NCBI RefSeq assembly: GCF_037042905.1
Contig: NC_087258.1
Location: 5,496,501-5,560,500, forward strand
Reading direction: 5' to 3'
Source of the DNA: Lytechinus pictus
Lineage: Eukaryota > Echinodermata > Echinoidea > Temnopleuroida > Toxopneustidae
Length of the DNA: 64,000 nt
Both the position numbers and the translations under genes were made by a program. Under the pieces are notes generated by a model. That model saw only the letters and a list, made by a program, of their open reading frames with translations. It searched no databases and was not told where the DNA came from. Each line of letters starts with the position of its first letter. Position 1 is the stretch's first letter. Below are positions 54,747 to 64,000 of this stretch, piece after piece.

Positions 54747-57700
54747 GTAAGTTTCGTAGAATAATGTTATTCTAGTCAAAATCTAAGAAATCTATATTCT
54801 TAAATTCACGCAATCCCATGTAAGTGTTGCATGCGCCGTGCCTGCGATTTTCCTGTGAATGGCGGCATGTAATACACCCATGGGTGATATTTAATATTAA
54901 CGCAAAAGAGATAATCAAGACGTAAAATATAAGATAATTGCGACGCCATATTTTTAAACAGACCAATCCCAAACCAGCTCTTCCTTAAATGGTGAAAATG
55001 TTATGAAATTGAAGAAAATAATCAACTCTTGGATTTTCTCCAATGCTATGTTTGAGGAAATACACAATTATTATTCATTACACAATATCATACATGTAGT
55101 TGTCAAACTTGTCATAAGCTGCCATCCCTTCTCTCGATAGTGTAGTTCTTGACTCTATTACCAAATTTTTCACTTGCCTTATTATGAACAGAGAGAGTCA
55201 ATTTTTCGGCAGCTAGTACATGTAAGACCGAAAAATAGGTCTATTTCTGCCAGGGATATGCTCCGCTGAGACCTCGTCTGGCTTTGTGGTATCACCTCCG
55301 TCAATAGACCGATGACGGCCATTGGGCTCGTAATGGTGGAGATTGGACTGACGCTTAACTACAGTATCTATGGAGAAAACATAGTAAGAGGAACGTGATT
55401 GGCTGGCACGTTCTGAAAATGGTACCACGAACGGGAGTGGCTGGTGCCTTTGTACGCTCAGCTGTGTTACAAACATGACGCCGAGTGGTCCAAGAAGAAC
55501 CTGATCCTGAATGTTTGTCATAAAAATTCAGTATTTTCAAGCATATATTTGGGAAAGGTAGTATTAAAGCTGAATATTTTCACTATTCTTTTCTTATTAA
55601 TAATTGCGCCTCTTTTCGCCCATCAAAAGGAGGAATTATGAAGTAATCGAGCTGTAGTTAAACGTCGGTCGAACCTCCACCATTACAAGCCCAATGACAG
55701 ACATCCGTGTGTGTAGGAGGACCAAAAAAAAATCAGAAAATGTTATGTTTTAAAAACTCCTCTGAAACAGCGGATATATCAGTTTAGTAAAGGGAATATA
55801 AAATGATAATCAGTTACCTATTTTAGTAAAGAAGGATGGATATCTATCTTTCTTCATGATGAAGCAAAAAATGAAGCAAAAGAAAAGCAATTTGTGATTT
55901 CAGTCTACATTTAACTGTTTCCTTTAAAGCCAACAGATCTTGTCGTCTCGGAAGAATCACCCGCAGCACTCGTTTCTTGCAGCCCAACCGTTCCTGGTTG
56001 CATCCTTCCATTCAACCACCGCAATCAGAGGACTTGAGGAGTTCTTTGATGACCCAAAGAATTGGGGACAACCTGCTGTCAAGGCTGGTAAGTTGGATTA
56101 ATGGAGCAGTTCTGTACTGCTAAATGCAGGCCTCTCAACCATTCTGAATTCGGAGGAAAGAATATGAATTTTTGACCATTCTAAGCTCTTGTTTCGATAT
56201 ATTTGTCCTATTTTTCTTGATAACTTCACTGCTAAATCCTCTGGGAAATACCTGCTTTTTCCTATTTTTGAGCAAATCATCCCAATTTTTCAGTTACATG
56301 GGTTGGAAGGTCTGTGAATGCATTGAAGGCCAGGACCTCCTTTTTAGTCTGCAGGCATAAAACCTTGGGCTTTTGCGTAGTTAGTGGATAAAGCGTCTAA
56401 AGAGTCTGAAGTAGTGAGACTAGATTCAGTCATGTGACTGCTTCTTTTTTGACACAAACATCAGGTTTATAGTATAGTCTTCATCCTAGACATCATATTA
56501 TTTGTCAAATCTCATTCTGATCCTGCAGACTAGCTTTAGTTTCTCTTCGTCCACCGTACAGTATCACTGAGTCACAATTCTTTGAATCACTAAATACCTG
56601 TTTCAACCAGAGAACTATAGAATCAGTCCACTGAATCTATTACACTTTGGGGTTGTCCGTTCGTCTGTGCTGTTCGTCACAGTAACTGAACAACTTTTTG
56701 AACTGGGAAATCCTTGGAACCAGTTGACAAGTATATCTATTGGTACCACAGAAATCTGGGCTCCCATCTTACAGTGAGTTGTGATTGATGTGATCAACCA
56801 CAACTATATAAAGCCAGCAATGTTGACATCTAAAATGCAGGTTTATAAAAATTCAAAATTCTAGATATGATGTATACCCATAAATTCACCATTGACTTGA
56901 CAATTCAGCCTGCTCTTATTTGTTTACAATAAACATTGTGCAAAATTCCCATGGGAAAATTATGACAATGATGGATAATAGTTGCAGTTGATCAGATTGG
57001 TTTACTGAAGATAAATTAGACTTGGAAGAGGTACTTGTATATAACACGCAATCTAGTCTAGACAGTTGCTTTGCCTTGGGCGAATATTTGACTCATAAAA
57101 AGTTGACTTATGCATGTTTTGTTACACTTTGAATTGCAGGTAGAGCATGGAGTAAAGATGAGTTGAGACTGAAGGACTATGTCACATTACATAAGCTCTG
57201 GTATGTCTTGTTGAAAGAGAAGAACATGCTCTTGACCATGCTGACTGAGGCTGACAGGCAAGAAAAATTCCTTCCAAGTCCTGAGAGGATTAACAAGGTC
57301 TGTTTTGAGTGGTTACACTTGGCCTACAATCAGTTGTTTTACTTCTAGGGTAGTGGCTGTGCCTATATGATCTACTATCACTTTGATTGGTCATTGGTCT
57401 TCCAAGCTTCAACAGGACTCAAAACTCTATGTCGAATCTCATTGATGTTCTGAATTAGTTCTTTGCAAAATTCTTTGACAGTTTTCAAGACATGTCCTCA
57501 TATATAGGATTATATTCACTAGGTCTACCAGCAGTTGGTCTACTTTGCAGGTAGTCTAAACCCATTAGATATACTATCAATTCAATCTACTCTAAATCAT
57601 GTTTTGGTTCCCAGTGTATTCATTCTAATGTAATTTTCATTTAATCTAATGCCCACTTTGTCTAAATATTACTTTTTACCTTGAATATAAAATGTATATG

Positions 57701-59811
57701 TGGTTCATCTAGCCTTGTAGGCCTGTATTCTGAAGTCAGGTTTAAATTAGACCATGGTCAACTCTGTGCTAAAGTAATGGGAAGCCAAAAGTGTCAAAAA
57801 TTTTATCAAGTTGTATGTTTCTTATGTTTACTGTGCTCATTCCTGATTCATCGATGGTTAAGACAATCAGCTATTTCTACTTCCTAGACAATTATGAATG
57901 ATTTGAGAGCAAAATGAGCTGAAATATGATATCTCTACTGTTAGTGATTTATGTAACAATTGGCTATCCATACTTAAACCACAACTTTAAACCTGAGTTT
58001 AAGTTAAACCCGACTTCAGAATACGGGCTGTAGACTACAAAGTGGTATTAGACCTAGTGGGTTATGGACAAAATGGGTATAGCCAGTGATATAGCTTCAG
58101 TGGTTATCAGTGGTTGGTCTAACCAGCACAGAAGACTTTTGACCACCACTCATTATTTCATAAAGTAGACTATTTCCGACCACCAGTAATTTCAAATGAA
58201 AAGTGTTTCAAACATGCCTTCTTGCAAAGAAGAATTTTATTTCCATCTTTAATCTTGTTTTATTTACATATTTTACAATAATCAGTATTATATTTGATAA
58301 ATATTAGCTTATTTTCAGAGACTTGTTAATGTTAGGATGTCATTACATGATATTCATTCGCTTTCTGCTTTAAGACCACCAACTCTGCCTAAAAAAACTT
58401 TGTATTGCTGTGATATTGCAACCACCATTAAAAGGCTCTAGCTAGAACAGTGGGTATAGCCTATTATAGTTGAAATTAATAAAGTGATAAATGGGCTAAA
58501 TGGTAATTAGACCAAAGTGTTAGTAGACAAAATAGTTGTAGATGAAGTAGGATTAGACCATATGGGATGAAACAGAACATAATTTAGATGAAGCTATCCC
58601 CTGGATGCCCTGCCCAAATGACATTCATTCTATTTGTTGTTGATTTAGGTGGAAGTCTCTATGAAAAACCTCAAGGTTATTCTGAAGGAGAGACAAGAAG
58701 CTTTGACGGAACTAAAGACGGGCCACAAAGAAGAGCACCCAGGGGAATGGCAGTATACTCCTTTTGGCTACAAGAGATACATCAAACCAAAGGAGTACAA
58801 GGTGCCAAAGTACATGAACAAAATGGTAAGTTCCTAATAAAAATATAACTGTCAAAAAAAGCAAACAATAAATTTTATGGTGATACTTTTCAAGCTCTGC
58901 CCCACGTCATTGGAATTCTCTTCGAGCTTCCCATTGTTCTATGAATCTCATGAAAAGCGCTATTTAAGACTAAGGTATAACTATTATTATTATTACATTG
59001 TAGGTCAGGGGGGTCCTCAGTTAGTGGTGTGCATGCCACATTTGGCACAGCATTCCTTGCGAAGTGATACATGCAAGCTGCTTTTCAAAGAAAATTAAAT
59101 GAATACAATTTCACCTTTCTTTGAACTGTGTTGAATTTTTACTCCCTTTTTATGTTGTTTACATGGACCTAATAAAATGCTTCATATTAAAAAACTTCCA
59201 ACCTCCTAAGGGGCTCCTTGACCCCATGCTGTGTAATTTCACTCGCTTCTCTCGCTATGCATGTCGGATAGTAGCGCAGCACAGATCTCCGAGAGCTCAT
59301 GTGGCACTTTAACAAAACTAATCTAAAACCCCTGGTCTAGGACAATGCTCAATCAAACACAAAATGGAAATATTCAGAATAGATTTATATTCTGTAATTG
59401 TTAGGTTTAAATATTATTTGATACCTCCAAGTATTGTACACAGAAAGCCTGCTTGAGATTACAGGATTCTTTCTAAAAGAATTTCCATACTAAGCTTACC
59501 AAAAACATAATCAAATTGTAAGTATTTCATTTGTGTATTGAAATACCGGTAGAGTTTTTAAATTAAGTTTCCACGTTGATCAATCATTTTGGTTGAAATA
59601 TATTGCTAACAATGATCCATACTTTTTCTCTTGTCGTTATCCGCAGTGGTCAACGAAAAGAAAGTGGTACGATCCTTTCTTCGGGCGTTATCTATCCCGC
59701 TTCTATGAACAGGAGATAAAGCGTGGCGGTAGGGAGAGGAGAAAGAGGAGGAGTCACATTTTAAAACTAAAGCAGAGATTCCCTGATTCCGAAGTCTGGG
59801 AGAATAAGTGA
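54700..59811 (+). CDS. MRPL47: Mitochondrial ribosomal protein L47 (uL29m), complete, five exons
   Basis: Join of 54700-54746, 55930-56087, 57140-57297, 58649-58825 and 59647-59811: 705 bases, 234 residues, near the 250 of the human protein. It is the mitochondrial member of the uL29 family, a component of the large subunit of the mitochondrial ribosome near the polypeptide exit. Residues 1 to about 48 form a basic, Ser/His/Leu-rich presequence ([20 protein letters not shown]). The family signature follows: [13 protein letters not shown] (50-62), [16 protein letters not shown] (85-100) and PSPERINKV (115-123), then a Lys/Arg-rich C-terminal part ending EVWENK. All introns are GT-AG and phases agree (2, 1, 0, 0). 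The start was chosen because AAAATGG has a strong context and only this frame joins exon 2 correctly. Confidence 0.95.
55310..55700. mobile_element. Inverted-repeat element in MRPL47 intron 1
   Basis: Left arm ATTGGGCTCGTAATGGTGGA then GATTGGACTGACGCTTAACT (55321-55362) is matched inverted by AGTTAAACGTCGGTCG, AACCTCCACCATTACAAGCC at 55656-55692. About 45-bp arms, about 290-bp loop. Open minus-strand frames across it show no known domain. Confidence 0.65.
55930..56087 (+). CDS. MRPL47: MRPL47 exon 2
   Basis: Acceptor TTTCCTTTAAAG ends at 55929, donor GTAAGT at 56088. Carries the rest of the presequence ([13 protein letters not shown]) and [15 protein letters not shown] second AG seven bases on (CCAACAG) would start the exon at 55937 in a different phase. 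Confidence 0.93.
57140..57297 (+). CDS. MRPL47: MRPL47 exon 3
   Basis: Acceptor TTTGAATTGCAG ends at 57139. Contains [27 protein letters not shown] and PSPERINK. The donor is GTCTGT at 57298, weaker than the others, but the protein joins exactly there (INK|VEVSM). Confidence 0.95.
57720..58029. mobile_element. MITE with GGCC(C/T)GTATTCTGAA termini, copy 1 (MRPL47 intron 3)
   Basis: Ends GGCCTGTATTCTGAAGTCAG and GACTTCAGAATACGGGCT. 310 bp. Its left arm (TTAGACCATGGTCAACTCTG, TGGGAAGCC) matches the right arm of the copy at 60060, so the two are in opposite orientation. No ORF. Confidence 0.8.
58649..58825 (+). CDS. MRPL47: MRPL47 exon 4
   Basis: Acceptor TGTTGTTGATTTAG ends at 58648, donor GTAAGT at 58826; 59 codons, phase 0-0. 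Codes [19 protein letters not shown] (helical), [19 protein letters not shown]. Confidence 0.94.
58930..58997 (+). mobile_element. 3' end of a SINE/LINE with (ATT)n tail
   Basis: GAAAAGCGCTATTTAAGACT then GTATAACTATTATTATTATT. The AAGCGCTATATAA-ATTATTATT pattern is common as a 3' end of L2-type repeats in animals. A similar fragment is at 63085-63120 (GTGCTATGTAAATAGTCAAT then TATTATTATC). Confidence 0.5.
59647..59811 (+). CDS. MRPL47: MRPL47 exon 5 (stop codon)
   Basis: Acceptor CTTGTCGTTATCCGCAG ends at 59646; 54 codons and TGA at 59809-59811. Codes [19 protein letters not shown] and a strongly basic RERRKRR stretch, as in the family, ending EVWENK. Confidence 0.94.
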   Translation, partial: WSTKRKWYDPFFGRYLSRFYEQEIKRGGRERRKRRSHILKLKQRFPDSEVWENK

Positions 59812-61859
59812 ACAGTTTGAATTTGTTGCTATGGAAACCTGCTGGCACCCAGCCATATTGGACGATCCAGCTATTGACAAGTTATGATGCTGTGGACCAT
59901 TGCCTGGGTGTCTACAAGCAGCTGGTATAAGACTTCTCAGATAGTCTCAACCCAATTCATCAATTTTGGTCTAATTATTATTTGATCTAGAGCCCCCGTT
60001 GTGTCATGATTTTTATTTGGGTCAGGAAGAGATGATTAAAAAGAATATTTATACCTTCTGGCCCGTATTCTGAACCCAGGTTTAATTTAAACTCTGGATT
60101 TAAAATGTGGTTTAACTATGGAAAGCCAGTTGTTACATAAATCTCTAACAGTAGAGGTTCAATGTATCAGCTCATTTGGCTCCCAAAACATTAACTGCCT
60201 GGGAAGGACAAGTATGACAGCTCTCTTCACCATTAAATGATTAGTATAGAGCACAGTAAAAATGAGAAGCACTCACTGTAAACAAAATTTTGAAACGTTT
60301 GGCTTCCCATAATTTTAGCACAGAGTTAGACCATGGTCTAAGTTAAACCCGACTTCAGAATACGGGCCTCTGAGTCTCAGTTCTCATTTAGTCTAACACC
60401 CAGATGGTCTTAGTAGAATTTTTGCTTTTTGTCAAATTGGAATTTGATTCATAATCAGATTAGACTGAGTGGTGCTAGACCAAGTTATATCACAAGCTAT
60501 ATCACAAAATGGATATAGCTTGACTGGAAGTTTAACAAAATGGTAAATGGGTTAAATTGCAATTAGACTAAACATTAAATAGATGAACTGGTTGTTGACG
60601 CAATATTATTAGACCATAATGGATGAGACAGATTGCCAATGGAAACTAGATGAAGCGGGTGAAGACCAATTGACAATTGATACATTGCCTTTTCCTTCGG
60701 TGAAGTTGATGACATCTTATTTTTGTAATAGTGATGGGCTGAAATCTATCACATGACTTGTCCATGGCCATACGCAACAGGGTAGGGGGGGGGGTAGGGA
60801 CTGTCCCCCCCCCCCCACAAAAGTTTTTGAAAACTTGCAAATTTTTACTGAAAATTTTGACACAATTTACCAAAAGTGTGAACAAAATCTTTCGATTTCA
60901 TTTTAGAAAATGAAAAAGCACCCAAATGAATGAAAAGCTTGGTCACTTTGCTCCCTTACTTTCGAATTTCTACAATTTTTTTTGTATGTCTTGCCCCCAA
61001 GGAAAAAAATTCTGTGTACGGCTATGGACCAGTTATATTATTTTTGCTAACATAAAAAAAAAATGCTTATGAGCGTCACTAATGACTACATGTGCATGTA
61101 GTTCTATTGACATGGTTTTAAGATGAGAATTGTTTATCAAATAACAAGGATCTACATCGCTATTGGATAACATATGATACCCATCATTTTGAATGGGAAT
61201 TTTAATAATTATATGTATATGCAATTGTTACCTTTGAAACAGTCTTCACCCTTGGATGTAAGAACTTTTCCAATGATACATTGTGGGAGTAATATATTAT
61301 TTATATATTAAGGCTCTGTAACCCAAACCCTATGGGAGTTTTAGTATCAAAATAAATATTGCTTAAATTATTGACTCTCAATGAATTTTTGTAGCAATCA
61401 TTCTTTCTTTGGCAGAAATCTTATTCCCAAACCATGTACATGACTGTGTAGGAGAGAACAGAGATTCAAATATTCATACATAGAAAGGCACAAGACAAGA
61501 AATATTTCTATTCCAGATCAATTTCATTTTAATTTTGATATATTATCTCTCAGTTCCCATATCAAACATAATTACAACAAATAAATGACATGATTATGCA
61601 CACACAAAAAAGTAAACATCCATACAAGGACAAGTACATACATGTATATCAGAACAAGTAGGCTCTGTCACATTGTTCCGTGCATGCCTTGCCTGTGACT
61701 TGTGGGTGAATATTTTTGAAACCTGCAGGTAAGGATTGACAGTATCTCACATGCAGTTGCCCGCAGATGCGCACGCAAGTCTGATTTGCATGCACAAAAG
61801 TTTTGAACATGGTCAAAGCTTTGTTGCAGGTGAGTTGCAGGCTTGCACAGAATGATGTG
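59812..61859. other. MRPL47 3' flank
   Basis: Holds MITE copy 2 and its flanks (59930-60655), an oligo-G/C pair at 60783-60815 and AT-rich DNA. The first likely polyadenylation hexamers are far downstream (AATAAA near 61350), so the transcript end is not settled. No further gene. Confidence 0.45.
60060..60368. mobile_element. MITE with GGCCCGTATTCTGAA termini, copy 2 (3' of MRPL47)
   Basis: Ends GGCCCGTATTCTGAACCCAG and GACTTCAGAATACGGGCC, 309 bp, about 250 bp after the MRPL47 stop and possibly inside its 3' UTR. Its flanks share words with the flanks of copy 1. Confidence 0.8.
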
Positions 61860-62283
61860 AAAGGGCCTTAACAGAGAGAGAAAGGCATGGGGGTGGGGAG
61901 GGAGAGAGAGTTATGAAGAGAGAAGGTGGGAATGTAGAGACTGGAGAGAGAGAGAATGAGTGTGCAAGAGAGGGAGAGTCAGGTGGAAAGAGTAGGGGGG
62001 GGGGAGAGAGGGGAAAGGGTGTAGAAAGAAGGGGGTGTGGAGACAATAAAGGCTATCGGTGTGAAGGGAAAGAGGAAGAATGAGAGAAGGTGCGGACACT
62101 TATAGGAAAGGAAGAGGGAGAGAAAGTGGAGAAAGAAGGGGTATAGAAAAGAGCCTATTGAGAGAGAACGTGAGTGAAAGAAAGAACGGGGAGAAGGTTG
62201 GTAAGGGGAGGATGGATAAGAGAACAAGGAGGAGTTGGGTAAAATCAAAGGGATATGTGAGAAAGGGCAGTAAAGAAGAATAG
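61860..62283. repeat. Polypurine tract (GA-rich), about 420 bp
   Basis: Almost only A and G on the plus strand (GAGAGAGAAAGG-like). Several overlapping minus-strand frames rich in Ser, Pro, Phe and Leu are artefacts. Confidence 0.9.
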
Positions 62284-64000
62284 TTTAATGGGAAGTGTTG
62301 GTGATGAGACTAAGCATCAAGAAAATATCAAAGGAAATATAAAAGGAAAGGATATTACAAATAGGAAGTAAAGTATATATACTATTCAAGAACAAATGCT
62401 ATGTACATGTGCACCTTTAAATGTAAAAAAATAATCAAATTTCATGACTATCATAGCACTTTACCTAACCAGTAACTTCTTCAAGTATACAATTATATTC
62501 AACACTGTTGAAATATAAATTTTGAGCATAATACCAACTGGTGAGACTTTAAAAGCAAAAGGCATGTTGAAAATACACTTATATAGAAGAAAATAAAATG
62601 TGAAAAACACAAAAAGAGTAACAAAAAAGGTCCTTAACTCCACTATTACAGAAACATGTGACAAACATGTACATGTATTACATTTCACATTCAAGAGAAA
62701 ATATCAGTACATCTAAATGTACATATATAACATGTACATTTACAATTGTACCATCCATTCTTTTTCTTTTATTGTATATGTTATGTAGTTTCCACATCAA
62801 CATAAAAAAACACAGTATTTGATGGTACTACTATTAAAACAATGTATACCTGTGTGTAGGATACACACTTGAGCAAGTCATACCCATAATTATCTATTAG
62901 AGCAAAAAAGTAATAACATTCTTGACTATGAATACTACATAAGTGCTATTTGTGTACCCGTAGGAAACAACTGTCATTGTGGTTGGTTTAGTAGCAAGTG
63001 AGCACCTAACAGGCTGCTAGAAAAGCTATGAATCCAGCGACCAAGTAATAATAATTTTGAACCACTTTGAGCAGTCGTAGATTGATATTGTGCTATGTAA
63101 ATAGTCAATTATTATTATCATAAAGAATTGATCTTTCATACATGTATGAATATGAAGCATTATGTCCATGAATGTGCATGTTACCCACCCTCTAAACAAA
63201 ATTAACCTACACTTACATGTATACCTTACTTGTACTTTTCTTTCCAAGATTCAAACGAAAGGTATTTAAGCAGCATACATCTGTTTTGAAAATGGAAGCC
63301 CTGCTTTGTAAACATTACAACAAACCATTAAAAAACATGCATTAACCTAATGCACATGTGCATAAAAATATACATTTGTTCTTGTGCACTGCTAAAGCAA
63401 GAGTAATTACATGTATGCTACATGTGCATTATTGTCGGGTATTTGAAAATGTAACACTGATTTTTTATTTGTGTGCACTCCATTTAGCAATTCATTTTAA
63501 ACCAAACATATACACTTGTTGAGATGCATGAAAAAAATAATAAATACATGTATAATCGGTAAGATAACCCGCGATACTATCAAGCATCAATAAATTTTAT
63601 ATGAAACCTATTCACTTTAATACTCCCACAAAGTTTCTCATGATAAGTACTGTAATACTACACATAGTTTTAAAGTGACCCTGTCGGTCCACATTTTAAG
63701 TATCTAGTGGAATCATCTTGGTAACAATTTTTTTAAGGTCAGAAAGATATTTTAAAATTGTTGTGGAAAAACGGTAAAAATGTATATTTCTATGGATGTT
63801 TGGAAAAAATAAGATCACTACAAAGTCTGCAAGTATCTCAAACTGACATTTTCAATGATGGCACTTATAATCATTAACCCTAAACTGACCGGGGGGGTTG
63901 AATCAACCCCCCCCTCAACATTTTCTGCGATCATTTCGCCGCGCGAAATTTTTTTACCGCACCACTCACAGAGTTTATACTTTTAAGTCTCACGCATCTT
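62284..64000. other. No gene recognised
   Basis: AT-rich with many TACATGTA words. A G7-C7 inverted pair (GGGGGGGTTGAATCAACCCC) is at 63890-63912, probably a repeat end. Nothing coding supported. Confidence 0.45.

Noticed and set aside
61813..62283. Overlapping frames on both strands in the GA-rich tract
   Set aside because: Low-complexity polypurine DNA lacks stop codons on the pyrimidine strand by composition.

Overview
The window looks like echinoderm genomic DNA, most likely from a sea urchin. It is AT-rich, has short exons with GT-AG introns, a multi-exon scavenger-receptor cysteine-rich (SRCR) membrane protein gene of the kind greatly expanded in echinoids, and very dense small transposons, SINEs and satellites. 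The species is inferred from these traits and cannot be read from the sequence. Nothing points to a prokaryotic system: no operons, no CRISPR array.

Two genes can be supported with exact splice sites. (1) Positions 3441-12472, plus strand, hold five consecutive SRCR-domain exons, all bounded by phase-1 introns, then a final exon with one transmembrane helix and a short cytoplasmic tail. The signal-peptide exon is not visible and the gene is 5' incomplete here. (2) Positions 54700-59811, plus strand, hold a complete five-exon gene of 234 codons for mitochondrial ribosomal protein L47 (uL29m). An upstream ATG opens an overlapping second frame that stays open through its exons 1 and 2. A 5'-truncated non-LTR retrotransposon with a 412-codon reverse transcriptase ORF lies just upstream (52800-54487). 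Weak candidate exons of unrecognised genes lie at 43278-43362 and 49720-49976 (plus strand) and about 50948-51094 (minus strand).

The rest is repetitive. 1-3440: microsatellites, a SINE fragment, an interspersed repeat and a 210-bp tandem repeat. Introns of the SRCR gene: an oligo-G/C-bounded repeat, a 105-bp G-rich minisatellite and a TA-flanked inverted-repeat element. 13950-17570: SINE copies next to (TA)n, then unannotated DNA. 17571-19890: a GTGTGGGTGAATAAGACACAC-type minisatellite with a 646-bp higher-order period. 20680-24600: foldback and nested MITEs. 25325-36590: a macrosatellite of about 1.75-kb monomers (six full and one partial) with a three-monomer higher-order period of about 5.4 kb. 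36600-52700: many different MITEs and inverted repeats. 57500-60660: two copies of a compound element in and beside MRPL47. 61860-62283: a polypurine tract.

The two supported genes are functionally unrelated: a surface receptor probably of immune or recognition type, and a mitochondrial translation factor. The most informative new material is the organisation of repeats: two independent higher-order satellite arrays, nested and compound MITEs with readable target duplications, and a SINE whose 3' end repeatedly adjoins (TA)n tracts.
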